Source: Porodaedalea pini
Taxonomy: Eukaryota; Basidiomycota; Agaricomycetes; Hymenochaetales; Hymenochaetaceae
DNA: 50,233 bases
Assembly: GCA_002794775.1 (NCBI GenBank)
Contig: NBAY01000149.1
Coordinates: 1-50,233, forward strand
Reading direction: 5' to 3'
This document shows, piece after piece, positions 11,323 through 22,793 of this stretch. The position numbers and the translations under genes are program-made. Every line of letters starts with the position of its first letter. Position 1 is the stretch's first letter. The notes beneath the pieces are model-generated. The model saw nothing but the letters and a program-made list of their open reading frames with translations, was not told the origin of the DNA and ran no database searches.

Positions 11323-12334
11323 ATGCCAGTTAAGACCTTCAAGCTCTCTGACGGTAGTCAGGTCCCTTGGATCGCCTTCGGTTCCGGAACAGCATTCTAC
11401 CTGAAAGAATGCAAGGATGCCTGTGTACTCGCGCTCTCCACCGGATTCACACACCTCGACACCGCTGAGAGGTACAAGAACGAGGAAGGCGTTGGTAACG
11501 CCGTCTCATCGTCGGGAATCCCTCGCGATACGTTGTACGTGACGACGAAGCTCGGTATTATACCACCCGGCCAGACAGTCGAGGACTGTCTGCGCGAAAG
11601 CTTGAAGAAGCTGCAGCTCGACTACGTCGATTTGTATCTCGTCCATGCCCCTTTCTTTTATGATGACCGCGATGGCGGCCTGAAGCAGGTCTGGTGTGAA
11701 ATGGTGGATGTGAAGAAGAAAGGTCTCACACGCAGCATCGGTGTGAGCAACTTCAATGTGAAGTATCTTGAGGAGATCATCGAGCTCGGGCTTGAGAAGC
11801 CCACTGTAAACCAAGTGAGCACACCGTATCTCAAACTTCATTCATCATCTCACCGCGAGTACTTGCAGATCGAATATCACGTACTTGTCTCCGCACGTCT
11901 CGAACCCCTGCTCGCCTACTCGCGCAAGCACGATATTGTAACCGCCTCGTGGGGTTGCCTCACACCTCTTCTCCCCGACCGCACGAGCGAGGAGGAAATT
12001 GCACGAGTGTGCGCGAAGATCAAGTCCGTCCTGGACGAGATCGCAAAGACACGCGGTGCGTCAGTGACACAGAACCAGGTGCTCTTCAAGTGGCTCGAGG
12101 CGAAGAACATCATCGCTGTCACGACTTCGACCAAAGAGTCGCGCTTGAAGGAGTATCTCGAGACGGAAAACATAAGGGACCTGACTGAGGAAGAGATAGA
12201 GAGGATTGAGCAGTCTACAGGCGGGGTGCATTACCGTTTCTACGTACGTCTCGTGTTCCATTTCACGTCTGATATTAAACTGATGGACACGACTCTGCTT
12301 GCAGAAGAAGGCAAGCTACATGGACGATAATTAG
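11323..12334 (+). CDS. Aldo-keto reductase AKR1 (intact)
   Basis: This is an NAD(P)H-dependent carbonyl/aldehyde reductase of the GCY1/YPR1-like (2,5-diketogluconate reductase) group; the substrate is unknown. Exons 11323-11814, 11869-12243 and 12305-12334 give 298 residues. The catalytic tetrad is visible as Asp46 and Tyr51 (LDTAERY), Lys76 (TTK) and His108 (LVHAP). Other landmarks are IGVSNFNVKYLEE, a noncanonical VNQIEYHV block, and TTSTKESRLKEYLE for the cofactor phosphate. The protein ends in YMDDN. The first intron (54 nt) is open and divisible by three, so its retention would insert 18 residues. The start MPVKTFKLSDG is shared by all three copies; an upstream in-frame ATG at 11278 is less likely. 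It lies in the left inner inverted-repeat arm with no lesions. Confidence 0.9.
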
Positions 12335-12906
12335 CAGCTTATTGGCATGGTTTAGAAGTGGCACGTCGCTCATGCATTCATATCTTTCCTGTGTGTTAAG
12401 TAATGAAGTAAGAAAGGTCGGAATGTAAAAAGTATGTGTAGAAGGGGCAAGAAACTCAATGGATCGGACCACACCGAGCATTTTTTTCTTCTACTCCCTG
12501 TCGTATGAGCAGACCAAGACGACTTCGACTTATCTAGTAGGGCTCTTTTGCGATCGAGCGCTCGCGAAGTGCGGTAAAAGGTGTCTCGAGCCCCTCGCGT
12601 TCGACCTCACGATACTTGTACTTCTTCACCGCTTAGGCACTGGCATATAGCTGAGAATTTCTAATGAAGAGTGAGTAGCCTTGGTCGTGGAAAGTCTCTG
12701 TGTAACGAGGAACACTGGCTGTTTCAGGTATTTTGCTTAGTCGTGTTGAACAACACTCCAACTGGTCGCCGCGAGTCGCGCGTGAGCATTTTTTGGGGAC
12801 TGAGCTTGAATTTTCACCTTATATAGTAATCGGTGGCAACGAAAAGCATCCGGTTCTTTCAGATTCAAGCTGCTTAGTCACCCTTGCTCTGTGCAAACAT
12901 CAATAG
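12335..12906. other. AKR1 3' flank, no gene seen
   Basis: The first about 100 bp resemble the 3' flanks of AKR2 and AKR3 (CAGCTTATTGGCATGG). The rest shows no recognised coding or RNA signal. Confidence 0.45.
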
Positions 12907-13283
12907 CAGTGCCCGAAATATCTCATGTGCAATATACAAGTTGACGTGAACGACTTCTACGGGTCCTTCTCTTTCACCTCTTGACTTCCGTGACTTCGAA
13001 ACTCTATTTGATAGCCTTTGTTACTCGAGCGTTCGTGACGTTATGGAAACAGGTCCTCTCTTTTCATGCCTTGCGTTACATGACTTTAGACTTCTAATTC
13101 ATGATTCGCTCTAGCTTCTTCAAAGCCAGTAAGGTTCATTACAGTACTAAAATTTCAATGATCAAACAATGCACACAAGTCATGTCGGTCCCGAGATTAC
13201 CGGTATAAGGCGACGGTATTTGTACTACCGTCGTAGATTTAAAAAGGTCTCAAGCCATCTGAAGTGCATAGCAGTCTCACCTC
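12907..13283 (+). promoter_or_regulatory. Orphan AKR-type promoter with no AKR gene behind it
   Basis: This segment reproduces the full AKR promoter layout: GTGCCCGAAAT at the start, TTCCGTGACTT at 12986-12996, ACATGACTT at 13078-13086, GTCGGTCCCGAG near 13190 and a TATA-like TTTAAAAAG at 13238-13246. The reductase coding region does not follow; the next sequence is the 3' side of the convergent HNH gene. A matching orphan copy lies at about 28760-29110 in reverse orientation. It is best explained as the remnant of a lost tandem AKR copy. Confidence 0.6.
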
Positions 13284-13439
13284 CCTCCTGACCTCTTCTG
13301 ACCTCTGCATATCGCAACGTTAACCTTTATCTTATATATTTATTACATCCATCCGACTACATCGTCCGTCGCCGACTCTGCGACGCATTTGCGTCCAACT
13401 CCTATTCTGACTGTATCTACGTATGGGCGCCCTCAAGTT

Positions 13440-14029
13440 CTACGTAGTCCAACTCAAACGCCCTCCCCACCCAGCCGTTCGGAGGGAAAATCCGTATGGA
13501 AGTTGCCGCTCCTGTCGCCACAATCCAGAGTGCGAGGAAATCTGATCGAGGCACGTCGCCTTAGATAAATCGACCAAAGTGTTGCCAGTCTCAGACAGCC
13601 CGCGACAGATGGTGCTGGCTTTCGGGTGGTACTGGTAATGTTGTAGTACCCGCGTACGCTCCACTTGCGATGTCCCCAAGCTACCATGTCTGTACAATTT
13701 CCCAAGGTTTTGACGCAGTTTTTTTCTTGTTAGAATTTTCATTAAAATGGAACCAAGAACGTACCTTAGAATTATTGACACTGTCGGGGAAGACAATGAT
13801 CTCCTCGCCCTGTCCTCGTGATGCTTGATGAGAAATTGATACGACTAATCTCGCTTATCCAGTATATGGCTCTGCTCGTTCATATGTTTGCGGTAGAACT
13901 CGGGCGTCATGGCGTATCAGACGTCAGTACACTGGATAATTGCGGCATGTCCCTTTGTGCCATAATCCATCCAATATCTCTCATACAGCTTCGGTCCGAT
14001 CATATAGTTGAAATCTCTGACCATATACC
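13440..14029 (-). pseudogene. Decayed ORF of unknown function behind HNH1
   Basis: Downstream of the HNH stop codon the minus strand keeps coding-like stretches in changing frames. Near 14020-13930 one frame gives [20 protein letters not shown], then YAMTPEFYRKHMNE; near 13550-13430 another gives IFPPNGWVGRAFELDYVELE. Stops and frame changes separate them. A GT-AG intron-like gap (about 13780-13690) is present. The inverted copy at 28016-28610 shares the stretches but lacks about 20 bp near the intron and has different stops. I do not recognise the family. Confidence 0.4.
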
Positions 14030-15321
14030 TTAGCCCGACGGCTCTCCTCTCACCCACGCTTCCGTTTCCCGCATCTTCCTCTGCCTTTCCTCCTCCTCCA
14101 GAGCTCTATCATGCGCCTCCATTTCCGCTATCGACGTATTATTCGCCCATAAGCTTATCATCATTATGTAGTCCATGGCGTCAAGGGGCTCTTGAGCGTT
14201 GCCAGACCTGACCCTCCGTTCATGTCGTTCGGCGCGTCTTGTGGCCTTGGCTTGTTTCTTGATCCAAGCATCCTGCCTGGCTTTTTCGCCGGCGGGTCCT
14301 TCTCCGTATTCAAGCTCGTCGTCACCAAACAATCTTTTTCTCTCCTTCTCGACAAATTCATTTGGGCTGACTCCCCAACAACTGAACAGATTGCAGGCAT
14401 AGACGACATCAAAAATGAAGTCCTCTGGCCGACGGCTTGCGATTAGGCTGGATGAACTCCCGTGAGAAAAGCAGCGGAGATCATTTTCATCTGTACTAAA
14501 ACAGTGGAGCGTAACGCGGTAAGCTTCCGCGTCATTTTCATCTTGCCCGTTCAGAACAACTTCGTTTGATTTGAGAGCGTAATTTGGAGTCTTCAAGCGT
14601 CTCTTTAGTATTAGGCTTGTTTGCAATGAGTCATGGAAGACGAACCTTCAGGAAAGCAACCAATTTCGCGTCCAAACCGCGGTGAATGCCTACGTCAAGG
14701 AACAAAACATTTTTTGCGTCATCAATATCGATAGCACTATCCTCGTTGCCACGAAGTCTGTAGAGCTCCCGCATGTACTGTGAAGCAATGTGAACCGATT
14801 GATGCTTGACGACGTTTCCCGTTCAACAGACTCACGCTATCGCCTCTGTCGCGAGGAATAAGATGGCAAGCATCGCAAACGATTTCAGGTACACTGGTGA
14901 ATGGGCACCTGTCGTAGGCGGCTTTTGCATCGTCTCTGATATGGATCGCTGTTGTTGAATTTGAAGTCAGGCTAGCCTGGGGATTGTCACCAGGAGGTCG
15001 CAGACGCCAATCGAACAGCACAGGTTCTTCATTTATACGATAAATAAACCTGTCACCAGCTTCGACTTCGAGCTCCAGGTCACAGGAATACGGTTCTTGT
15101 TCCTCTTTTAACTCCGGGTCGGACCGTGGGTCTTGGAAGAGTTCGCCCTGCTTCCCGGTGATGGCAAAACCCGTGTACTGAAGCCACTTTCGTGGTTTTG
15201 TTGAGTACTGAGGGAATGCCGCATGAGGAATTCTCAAGAGAGGAATTGGTTCATGTATGTTTGGGGGTTGTATGGATAGGAAGACATGTTCAGAATCAGA
15301 CGCAGCCGTAGAGGGTTCCAT
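14030..15321 (-). CDS. HNH nuclease-domain protein, copy 1
   Basis: Three exons (15321-14836, 14777-14646, 14590-14030) encode about 392 residues. After an N-terminal domain typical of this fungal family, the HNH region reads [20 protein letters not shown] (first His), continues across intron 1 with [10 protein letters not shown] and [20 protein letters not shown] (Asn and second His), and ends [13 protein letters not shown] after intron 2. Such proteins are widespread in Agaricomycetes, often in many copies, and their function is unknown; nuclease activity is inferred from the domain only. A charged coiled-coil-like C-terminus follows ([20 protein letters not shown]). All splice sites are GT-AG and the frame is open. 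The start MEPST is preferred because it is the one shared with copy 2. Confidence 0.85.
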
Positions 15322-15509
15322 CGTGGTCGTGGTCTAGTATGTCGCTGTGCAAGGATCTCAGAACAGGCACTGGGATGTCTCAGTCTCAGATTGATTAGTT
15401 ATCAATTCTGCTTAGTCATACGCTTGAACCTATCAAGCACCCTGCAGCATAGAACTTAGAAGTCGCATTTCCGTCTTCCGGGTAGCGCATACATAACGAA
15501 TGCTAATAG

Positions 15510-15825
15510 CAGTACCTGAAATTTTGCGTGCAGTGTTCGTGTCGTCGTGAACAACTTCTACAGGTCCTCTCTTTCACATATTAAGTTCCGTGACTTCAGG
15601 ACTCTATTTGATGATTGGCCCGAGCGCTCATGACGTTGTGGAAACCGTTCCTCTCTTTCCGCGCCTTGGGTTCCATGACTTCGGAGTTCCGATCTACGAT
15701 TGGCTTTAGCTGCCCCCGAGGGCTAGCAATATTCGTCGGCCCCGAGACTACCGGTGCTTCGTTTTTACAAGCATCGTAGATTTAAAAGGATCCCAGACCA
15801 CCTTCAAACGCACAGCAGTCTCACA
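15510..15825 (+). promoter_or_regulatory. AKR2 promoter with paired GTGACTT repeats
   Basis: It has the same layout as the AKR1 promoter: TTCCGTGACTT at 15586-15596, TTCCATGACTT at 15671-15681 and TTTAAAAG at 15781-15788, about 38 bp before the ATG. It is closest to the orphan copy at 12907-13283. It now drives a broken gene. Confidence 0.55.
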
Positions 15826-16826
<1,001 letters not shown>

Positions 16827-16989
16827 AGCAGCTTATTGGCATGGATTAGAGATGGTACGTCGTTCATGCACTTCTATCCATCCATATGAGATACTTACGG
16901 TCCTATAATTCAAGTATAAGCGTAAGAAAAGTTGAGATGTAGAGACAGTATCTGTATAAGAACTCAGCATAGATACTCACCCGAACATT

Positions 16990-17361
16990 TTATCCTTGGC
17001 TCGTCCGCAAAGCGCTCCAAGCAAAGGTATATCTATCGCGCGTGTAATCCAAAGAAATAGGCTTCATTAAATGAGTTCTTTTACGTCGAGGCTCGCGAAC
17101 CGCGGCAGAATACACACTCGAGCCATGCGCATTCGGCCTCGCGATGCTGGCTTTCTTCTTCGCTGCTGAAGCGCTAACATGTAGCTGAGCAATGCGTGCG
17201 AAGAGAACCAGAACATTTTTCAGCTCGCTAGTGTTTCGTTGACTGTGCTCCACATTTTGCTTTCGAGTCTTCCGTGCTGAGATTATGCTAGTGAACCAAA
17301 CGACTTCGCTCACGGTCAAGCTGATGCTAATACCAGTGTCCCAAAATGATAATTGCAACAA
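16990..17361 (-). CDS. Hypothetical 123-residue protein or gene tail
   Basis: This open frame begins 54 bp after the stop of the CFEM gene on the same strand. It starts with a hydrophobic segment (GISISLTVSEVVWFTSII) and ends with a basic tail (REPRRKRTHLMKPISLDYTR). The tail is also present, with a frame break, in the duplicated flank of AKR3 (about 29150-29215), so it was probably coding before duplication. I do not recognise the family; it could be the last exon of a membrane protein. Confidence 0.3.
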   Translation of the reverse strand: MLQLSFWDTGISISLTVSEVVWFTSIISARKTRKQNVEHSQRNTSELKNVLVLFARIAQLHVSASAAKKKASIARPNAHGSSVYSAAVREPRRKRTHLMKPISLDYTRDRYTFAWSALRTSQG

Positions 17362-17414
17362 GTAGAACGATATATCATGACAAAGTAAGGCAGCCTATCC
17401 TGATACACGCTGCA

Positions 17415-18364
17415 CTAGAGGACGAAAGAACCAAAAATCATGCACAAGAAAAAAAGCGAGATGAGTCCGAGACTGTCAAAGCCCGCATAGGACATTCCAG
17501 CTCCAGACGCGCTACTCGTCGTAGCAGAAGTTGGCGCGACCGGACGCGTACTCGACAACGTCGCCACGATACTAAGAGAGCTCGATGACCTCGACGATGA
17601 CAGCACGGTTAGCGTCGAACTTATCAACGCGCTCGCAGTCGACGTTGACGTTGCAGTACTCAAGCTCGAGCTCAATACTGTCGTTTCGGTATTCGTGATC
17701 GTCCCGGGGGGCTTGAGCGTGCTAGTGATGACGGAGGTTACAGGCGGCGCCGAGAACGTCGTCGTGAATATCGTGAGGGGTGCACTAGTAGAAGTCGTCG
17801 ACACGGGCCCAGGTGGAAGGGAGGTTGAGCTATGTCCGGCTGTCTTCGTAGACGATGCTAATGAACTCGTCTCTGAGATACTTGTAGGACTCGAGATGGA
17901 GCTCGTGTCGGTGACGGTGAAAGTAACAGTGCTTGTAGGACTAGATCCAGTTGCAGAGTTCGTCGTCGTCGGGAGGGTAATCGAAGCCGATGAAACTACG
18001 CCAATAATAAACGAAGTTCGCATACACATACGTATGAAAATTGGTGCTTACAGGCGATACATTCAGCCTGTACAAGACTATTTCCAGTCTGCTGGTCGGC
18101 TGCACCGCACGCAAAGCCGAAGCATTGAGTGACAGCAGAGACGAAGGTCTGCGATTTGCACACGCATGGTAGATTTTCTCTGATTAATACAACGCAAGTT
18201 CAGCTACATGTATATACAACCGGATTACACTGTACAAACGAAACTCACGAGCTCGTACACCCAACTCCCGTCGCAGCATCGTTCAAGCACGACGACACGC
18301 ATGCAGGGACATTTCCCTGCGCTACCGCACCGAGAACAAAAAGCAGAACCACCCACCGAGCCAT
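17415..18364 (-). CDS. CFEM-domain GPI-anchored-type cell wall protein
   Basis: Three exons (18364-18249, 18179-18052, 17995-17415) encode 274 residues. A signal peptide (MARWVVLLFVLGAVAQG) leads into a CFEM domain that is only visible after splicing: CVSSCLNDAATGVGC, NLPCVCKSQTFVSAV, TQCFGFACGAAD, QAECIA, giving the eight-cysteine spacing of this family. A long Ser/Thr-rich stalk follows, then a C-terminal GPI-type signal (SGAG, then a hydrophobic tail ending FGSFVL). CFEM proteins are fungal surface proteins linked to heme uptake, adhesion or host interaction; the actual role here is not known. The gene is divergent from its paralogue at 19124-19851, sharing a 0.76-kb promoter region. Confidence 0.85.
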
Positions 18365-19123
18365 TTTGCTACGACTGCCCGCGTGTTGACGGTCCTTCAA
18401 GTTTCTAGAGGGAATAGAGACGTGACAAGGCTCGCAGATGGTGGTTTAAGACAGACAGCGGCCAGAAGCTTTGAAGCCATGAAGCAGAAGAAAAAGGAGC
18501 AGCTGATACGTGGCGCGTGGTCGCGCAAAGTGAGCGAAGAAGCATGTCGCGGTATTCTTGGACGTGCTCATATTTGAACATCGTTGATCCGGCTTCAAGT
18601 GCTATTGCAAGGCAGAACGGACGACCTCACCGGGAAAGGCCTAAGATGAGAGGCGTTCTGACGATCATGAAGGGAAAAGCGTAGCATGATAGCATGGACA
18701 GGATGCCAGGCATGTATCTGGGTGGAGGCGAAGTCTGTTATCTTTAGCTGGACGATGAACATCTGAGTTCAACCCCGAAATGAAATGAACAAGAAAGAAA
18801 TTGAGGCGAGTCGATCATGATGTGAATATTCTCTCGTAATCATTCACTTATAACTCTCGTTCTGCGATGAACTCGCGATTCTCTCAGTTTTCTACGTTTC
18901 CAATATTAATGTAATGTCGAGTACGCAGGGACCAAGAACGTCCGAAATCGCCCACGGTCAGGATCACGCTCATTTGTTCGCGAAGCAAATTAAGCACGCG
19001 CCACGTAACGTTCTTCTGGCGCTTCCCGACGTCTGCGAGCTGTTGGCTTTCAACCACCATCTGCAAGCCCCTTTCCAGCTCAGCTTTCAACCGTGATTCG
19101 AAGCAACGAAAATGCTCAATGGA
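18365..19123. promoter_or_regulatory. Shared divergent promoter region of the wall-protein pair
   Basis: This is the intergenic region between two head-to-head paralogous start codons. No other gene is recognised. Short open frames inside are not supported by homology or splice structure. Confidence 0.45.
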
Positions 19124-19851
19124 ATGGCGCGGTGGACAGTTCTGTTCTTTGTTCTGGCCGTGGCAGTGCAGGGCGGTGTCCACGCACGTGTTGGGCAAGA
19201 GGACCGCAAGCTCGCGCGCGCGGAAGGTGCAACAAGTGAGTCTTGACGTCTTTCATCCTTAGTACACCATCTCATCATCAGTTCATTGTTATCAACTCTG
19301 CAGCGAGCACGCTCACGGCGACGGACTCTTCCGGTCTCGCGACCACTGTTACCGTCACCGTGACCGACGCGAGCTCGAGCTTGAGTTCTGCAATCACCTC
19401 AGATACGAGTCTATCAGGCTCTCCGACCGAGACGATCGGGCACAGCTCGCTCTCCTTCCCACCCGGGCCCGTGTCCACCACTAGCGCACCCCTCACGACC
19501 TTCACGACGACCTTCTCGCAGCCGCCGGTCACCTCCATCATCACTAGCACGCTCGAGCCCTCCGGCACAACCTCCGAAACGACCGTATCGAGCTCGAGCT
19601 CGAGCTTGAGTACCTCAACGTCAACGTCCACTTCGAGCGCGTTGGCCAGCTCGACGCTGACCGTGCCACCGTCATCGGCATCATCGAGCTCTCCGAGCGT
19701 TGTGGCAACGGTGACGAGCACGCGTTCCGTCGCTCCGGCCTCTACGATTAGCAGTACCTCCGGAGCTGGAAGAACTGACATCGGCCTCGAAGGTCTTGGC
19801 CTCGCCACGCTTTCTTTCTTATCCGTGACTCTTGGTTCTTTCTTCCTCTAG
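19124..19851 (+). CDS. Ser/Thr-rich GPI-type wall protein that lost its CFEM domain
   Basis: Exons 19124-19235 and 19304-19851 give 219 residues. The signal peptide (MARWTVLFFVLAVAVQG), the Ser/Thr stalk (PPGPVSTTSAPLTTFTTTF is nearly the same in both) and the C-terminal anchor signal (SGAG then a hydrophobic tail ending LGSFFL) match the paralogue at 17415-18364. The 128-nt CFEM exon is absent: a single 68-nt intron joins the leader to the stalk. The leader positions equivalent to the first cysteines have other residues (GGVHARVGQEDRKLARAEGA), so the mature protein contains no CFEM cysteines. An ATG at 19112 in frame is an alternative start. Confidence 0.8.
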
Positions 19852-20442
19852 TGCAGTGTGGATTCAGTCGAGACTTGGGGTGTTTTCGTTTGTGGTGATG
19901 TACCGTTCTATCCGTTCTCTTCGTTCGAACTGCGTCAGCTGTACAGGTGGCAGTGTCTTGGCTTTTGTCCCCATTTTGTATTTCTCTTTCGTCGTTTTGT
20001 TTTGTTACAGCAGCGGCAATTTTTGTTCCAGGTAGTGTCAGTTCGCAATTGAAAGTGAAGCCATGCAGTCCGTAATTTCAAAACATTCGTTTTATTCGCC
20101 TCGTGTGCCTCACAGTTGAGGGCAAGTGTTAGTACGAAACGTTTTTTTACAACACGCCATTTTGCAATTCTAATCACGCTTTTACAAAGGCAACCTGTGC
20201 CTCTGGCATTGCAAAGAGCATGGATACAGGTATATTTGGTGGAATTCACCGCGTTGTGAACTAAGCCGGGAGTAGCTACTAGCTGACTGACGGACATCAA
20301 TAGTTTCCAACCAGCACAGAAAATATACAACAATAGGTGGAATGGTTAGACTAGGGATGCAATCAGTAAAATAACTGACGCACGTAGAATGCAACTAAGG
20401 CAAGAAGATAAAAAGGCAAACTGAACTCCAATGCCTCTTCCC
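19852..20442. other. Intergenic region, convergent 3' ends
   Basis: This lies between the wall-protein stop and the stop of the saccharopine dehydrogenase-like gene. No gene or RNA recognised. Confidence 0.5.
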
Positions 20443-21976
20443 TCATTTGTCTCCCTCCTCTCGCACATTACTCTCGAACTCAAATCGCCCGCTCGCGGAG
20501 AGGCGCTTGAGGAGACCTGCACCAAGTGCGCTCATGGGCGTGAGAACACCACCCGTGCGTGCAAGAGGTGGCAGCTTTTCACGCGGTACCAGAAGTGCGA
20601 GTGCCGTTTCGGAGGCCATCACTAAGCACAAAATATGAGCACTTGAAAGTAGGCAAACAATACAGAAGATCGAGAATGGCAGAATAGAGAAACGAGCACA
20701 CAAATAGAAAAGGACTCACCAGCAGTGAGTGTATACCCTGGATCGCCACGACCGCGAACGATGCTCTCGACTACGACAGGTTTGTTCGATCCTGGGAGCG
20801 GCGATGAAACGCTGATGTTTTGGCCCTTCAAAAAACCCTTCTCCAAGACCCTGCAATATGTCGTCAGCATTAACCCACGGTGAAGAAAAAAAGTAGCATA
20901 GAGACTTACTCATCCGACGGGCCTTGTCCAGGTGCAACTGCCAGGCGCCTGACAAGCCAGCGCACTGGCGGGAAGAAGAGGAGGCACGCACCACCCAATG
21001 CGAGACTCAAGCCGATGAGGAACGCGCTAAATCGGTTTGACGCAGCTATCGACTCGCTGTATGTAAAGTCCTCCGCATACGCCGGCTGCACATCCTCTCC
21101 ATCCTCTCCGTCTCCATTGAACTTCTTAGCATTCAGCTGAAGCAGCCCGCGGGTGCGATGGACTATCCCGACATTGTGGGGCGAAAGTGGATATGCATGC
21201 CCGAAGCGTGCTGGGTGCACGGCGGGGAGTGTGTATACAAGCTGCGGGGCTGGTAAAGCTGGGATTTTGACGGGGCTCAGAGCGTCCGGTGCACGGGCAC
21301 GTGCTAGCTTTTTGCGAGGTACAGACTCCATAAGTGCGAGCACGGTGGCGAGCGTGCCACCCGAGACGCCGCCCTTCAGAGTGTACATTGTATGTGACTC
21401 TGCTACTCCCACATTCGCTAGAGAGTGAGAGTCGGAAGTAGACGTCAGAGCGGATCGCAGAGTCCGCGCAGAAAGAAAGGCAAGAGCATCGACGGGAGAG
21501 AGTCGAAGCCGCACGAGGGCACGAGGATAGCATGTGTCTTTGTCGCAAGAAAGTCGACCTCAAGAATCAAATCGCGCACAAACAGCGTCTCGCCCGTAAT
21601 GTCCACATAATGAATGCCCAGCTTCGCACACGCGCGCGCAACAGGCATTCCCCAGATGTAGTACGGGCCAACGGTGCTCAGGACGACTTTCGCATGAGAC
21701 TCGCGGAGCAGCGTGGCAAGTGACGTCTCATCCGTGACGTCGACTGTGAAGGTCTGTACCCCTGATAGGCTGAGATCAGAGACCAGCTGTGCGAGTTTTG
21801 GCTTCGAGCGTGCTGCGAGGCCGAGCGTAAAGGAGTCGCGCTCTCGGTGGACGGCGAGGTAACGTGTTATGAGCTTCCCGGTGTAGCCTGCAGTGCATAC
21901 GATAAATCAATAAAATACACCAGCAGAGACAGATACGTAGCTTACCTGTCGCGCCAAGGACGAGTACATCAACCAT
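20443..21976 (-). CDS. Saccharopine dehydrogenase-like oxidoreductase (one-base frame break)
   Basis: Exons 21976-21946, 21887-20910, 20850-20720 and 20621-20443 all meet at GT-AG sites. The N-terminus is a dinucleotide-binding fold (MVDVLVLGATG, YTGKLITRYL), followed by VVLSTVGPYYIWGMPVARAC, LGIHYVDITGE, PSCGFDSLPS, GGVSGGTLAT, a transmembrane helix near FSAFLIGLSLALGGACLLFF, and a C-terminal GYTLTA block ending in RTGGVLTPMSALG. This is the trans-acting enoyl reductase/saccharopine dehydrogenase-like family, membrane-associated and of unsettled function in fungi; it is not the lysine-pathway enzyme itself. The exons sum to one base short of 440 codons. The shift lies at about 21490, between GFDSLPS and DALAFLSARTL, which are adjacent in family members. 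It is a sequencing error or a real lesion. Confidence 0.82.
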
Positions 21977-22628
21977 GGCGGGCAGAATCAAGAAATGCTC
22001 GTTGCCTATTCTCGCTGCGCGCGATGATCATGATGACGGCATATTGAACTCATCACGTGCAGATCACGAGACCAGCGTGCACAGAAACGCGTCGAGGTGT
22101 AGTCACTCGGGTTATACGGAAAACCGAGTGTTATCTTAGTATCTATCTGAGACACACCCTCTTCGTAGTTTCTGACGCTCGGACATACAACCAGAAGTCC
22201 AACATGAGCGAGACCAGCAGAAATTATAGCTCGCGGCCGCCGACTTTATCGACGTCGCAGACTTGTATGCGGAGAAGCTCAAGTCCTTCAGATCTAGAGT
22301 GCGACATAGAACTTATAGAAGTGAGATATAGCTTTCACTGTAGTCACTGCTCGTCTTCGCACTTTATTCATAACCAGTCCCAACTTCTTCCAATTCAAAG
22401 CACTTTTGCAAAAGCAAGGTCGGGCACTAATAATAATACACGTAATAGAACATAAACAAATGAACGAGTCGAGCGAGAGCATAATCAAGAAAGAGCTTTT
22501 AGAGGAAATAAGTTACTTTGAATAAGCATGCAGGTGGTATCAGTTTTGTGTCAATAACGCCGGGGTGAAATATAAGGAATATAGATGAAATATGAAATGA
22601 AGACGACCTATGCAGTCCAGAGTTTTAA
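21977..22628. other. Intergenic region
   Basis: This region is upstream of the reductase gene and downstream of the seven-TM gene. A short Ser-rich plus-strand frame (from 22204) has no recognisable features. Confidence 0.4.
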
Positions 22629-22739
22629 TCAAACAGCCCACCCAATCTGCGCTCGGCTCCCGTTCCCGCCTGCCCTACCAGGAGCCCGGTCTAAGAAATC
22701 TACAAGTGCGAACTATTAGTACGAGCCAAACGGACGAAT

Positions 22740-22793
<54 letters not shown>

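Larger units (their letters stand above)
12907..15330 (-). repeat. Inner inverted repeat, HNH block, left arm (pairs with 26740-29110)
   Basis: From the orphan promoter through the decayed ORF to just upstream of the HNH start, the sequence matches the reverse complement of 26740-29110. Similarity upstream of the HNH genes starts only at GACCACGATGGAA. Differences are more frequent than in the outer arms and include a 24-nt in-frame indel in HNH exon 3 and a gap of about 20 bp near 13720. Confidence 0.85.

Noticed and set aside
13818..14033. 71-codon plus-strand frame conserved in both HNH arms
   Set aside because: It is conserved because the DNA is duplicated; the opposite strand shows the more protein-like decayed frame.
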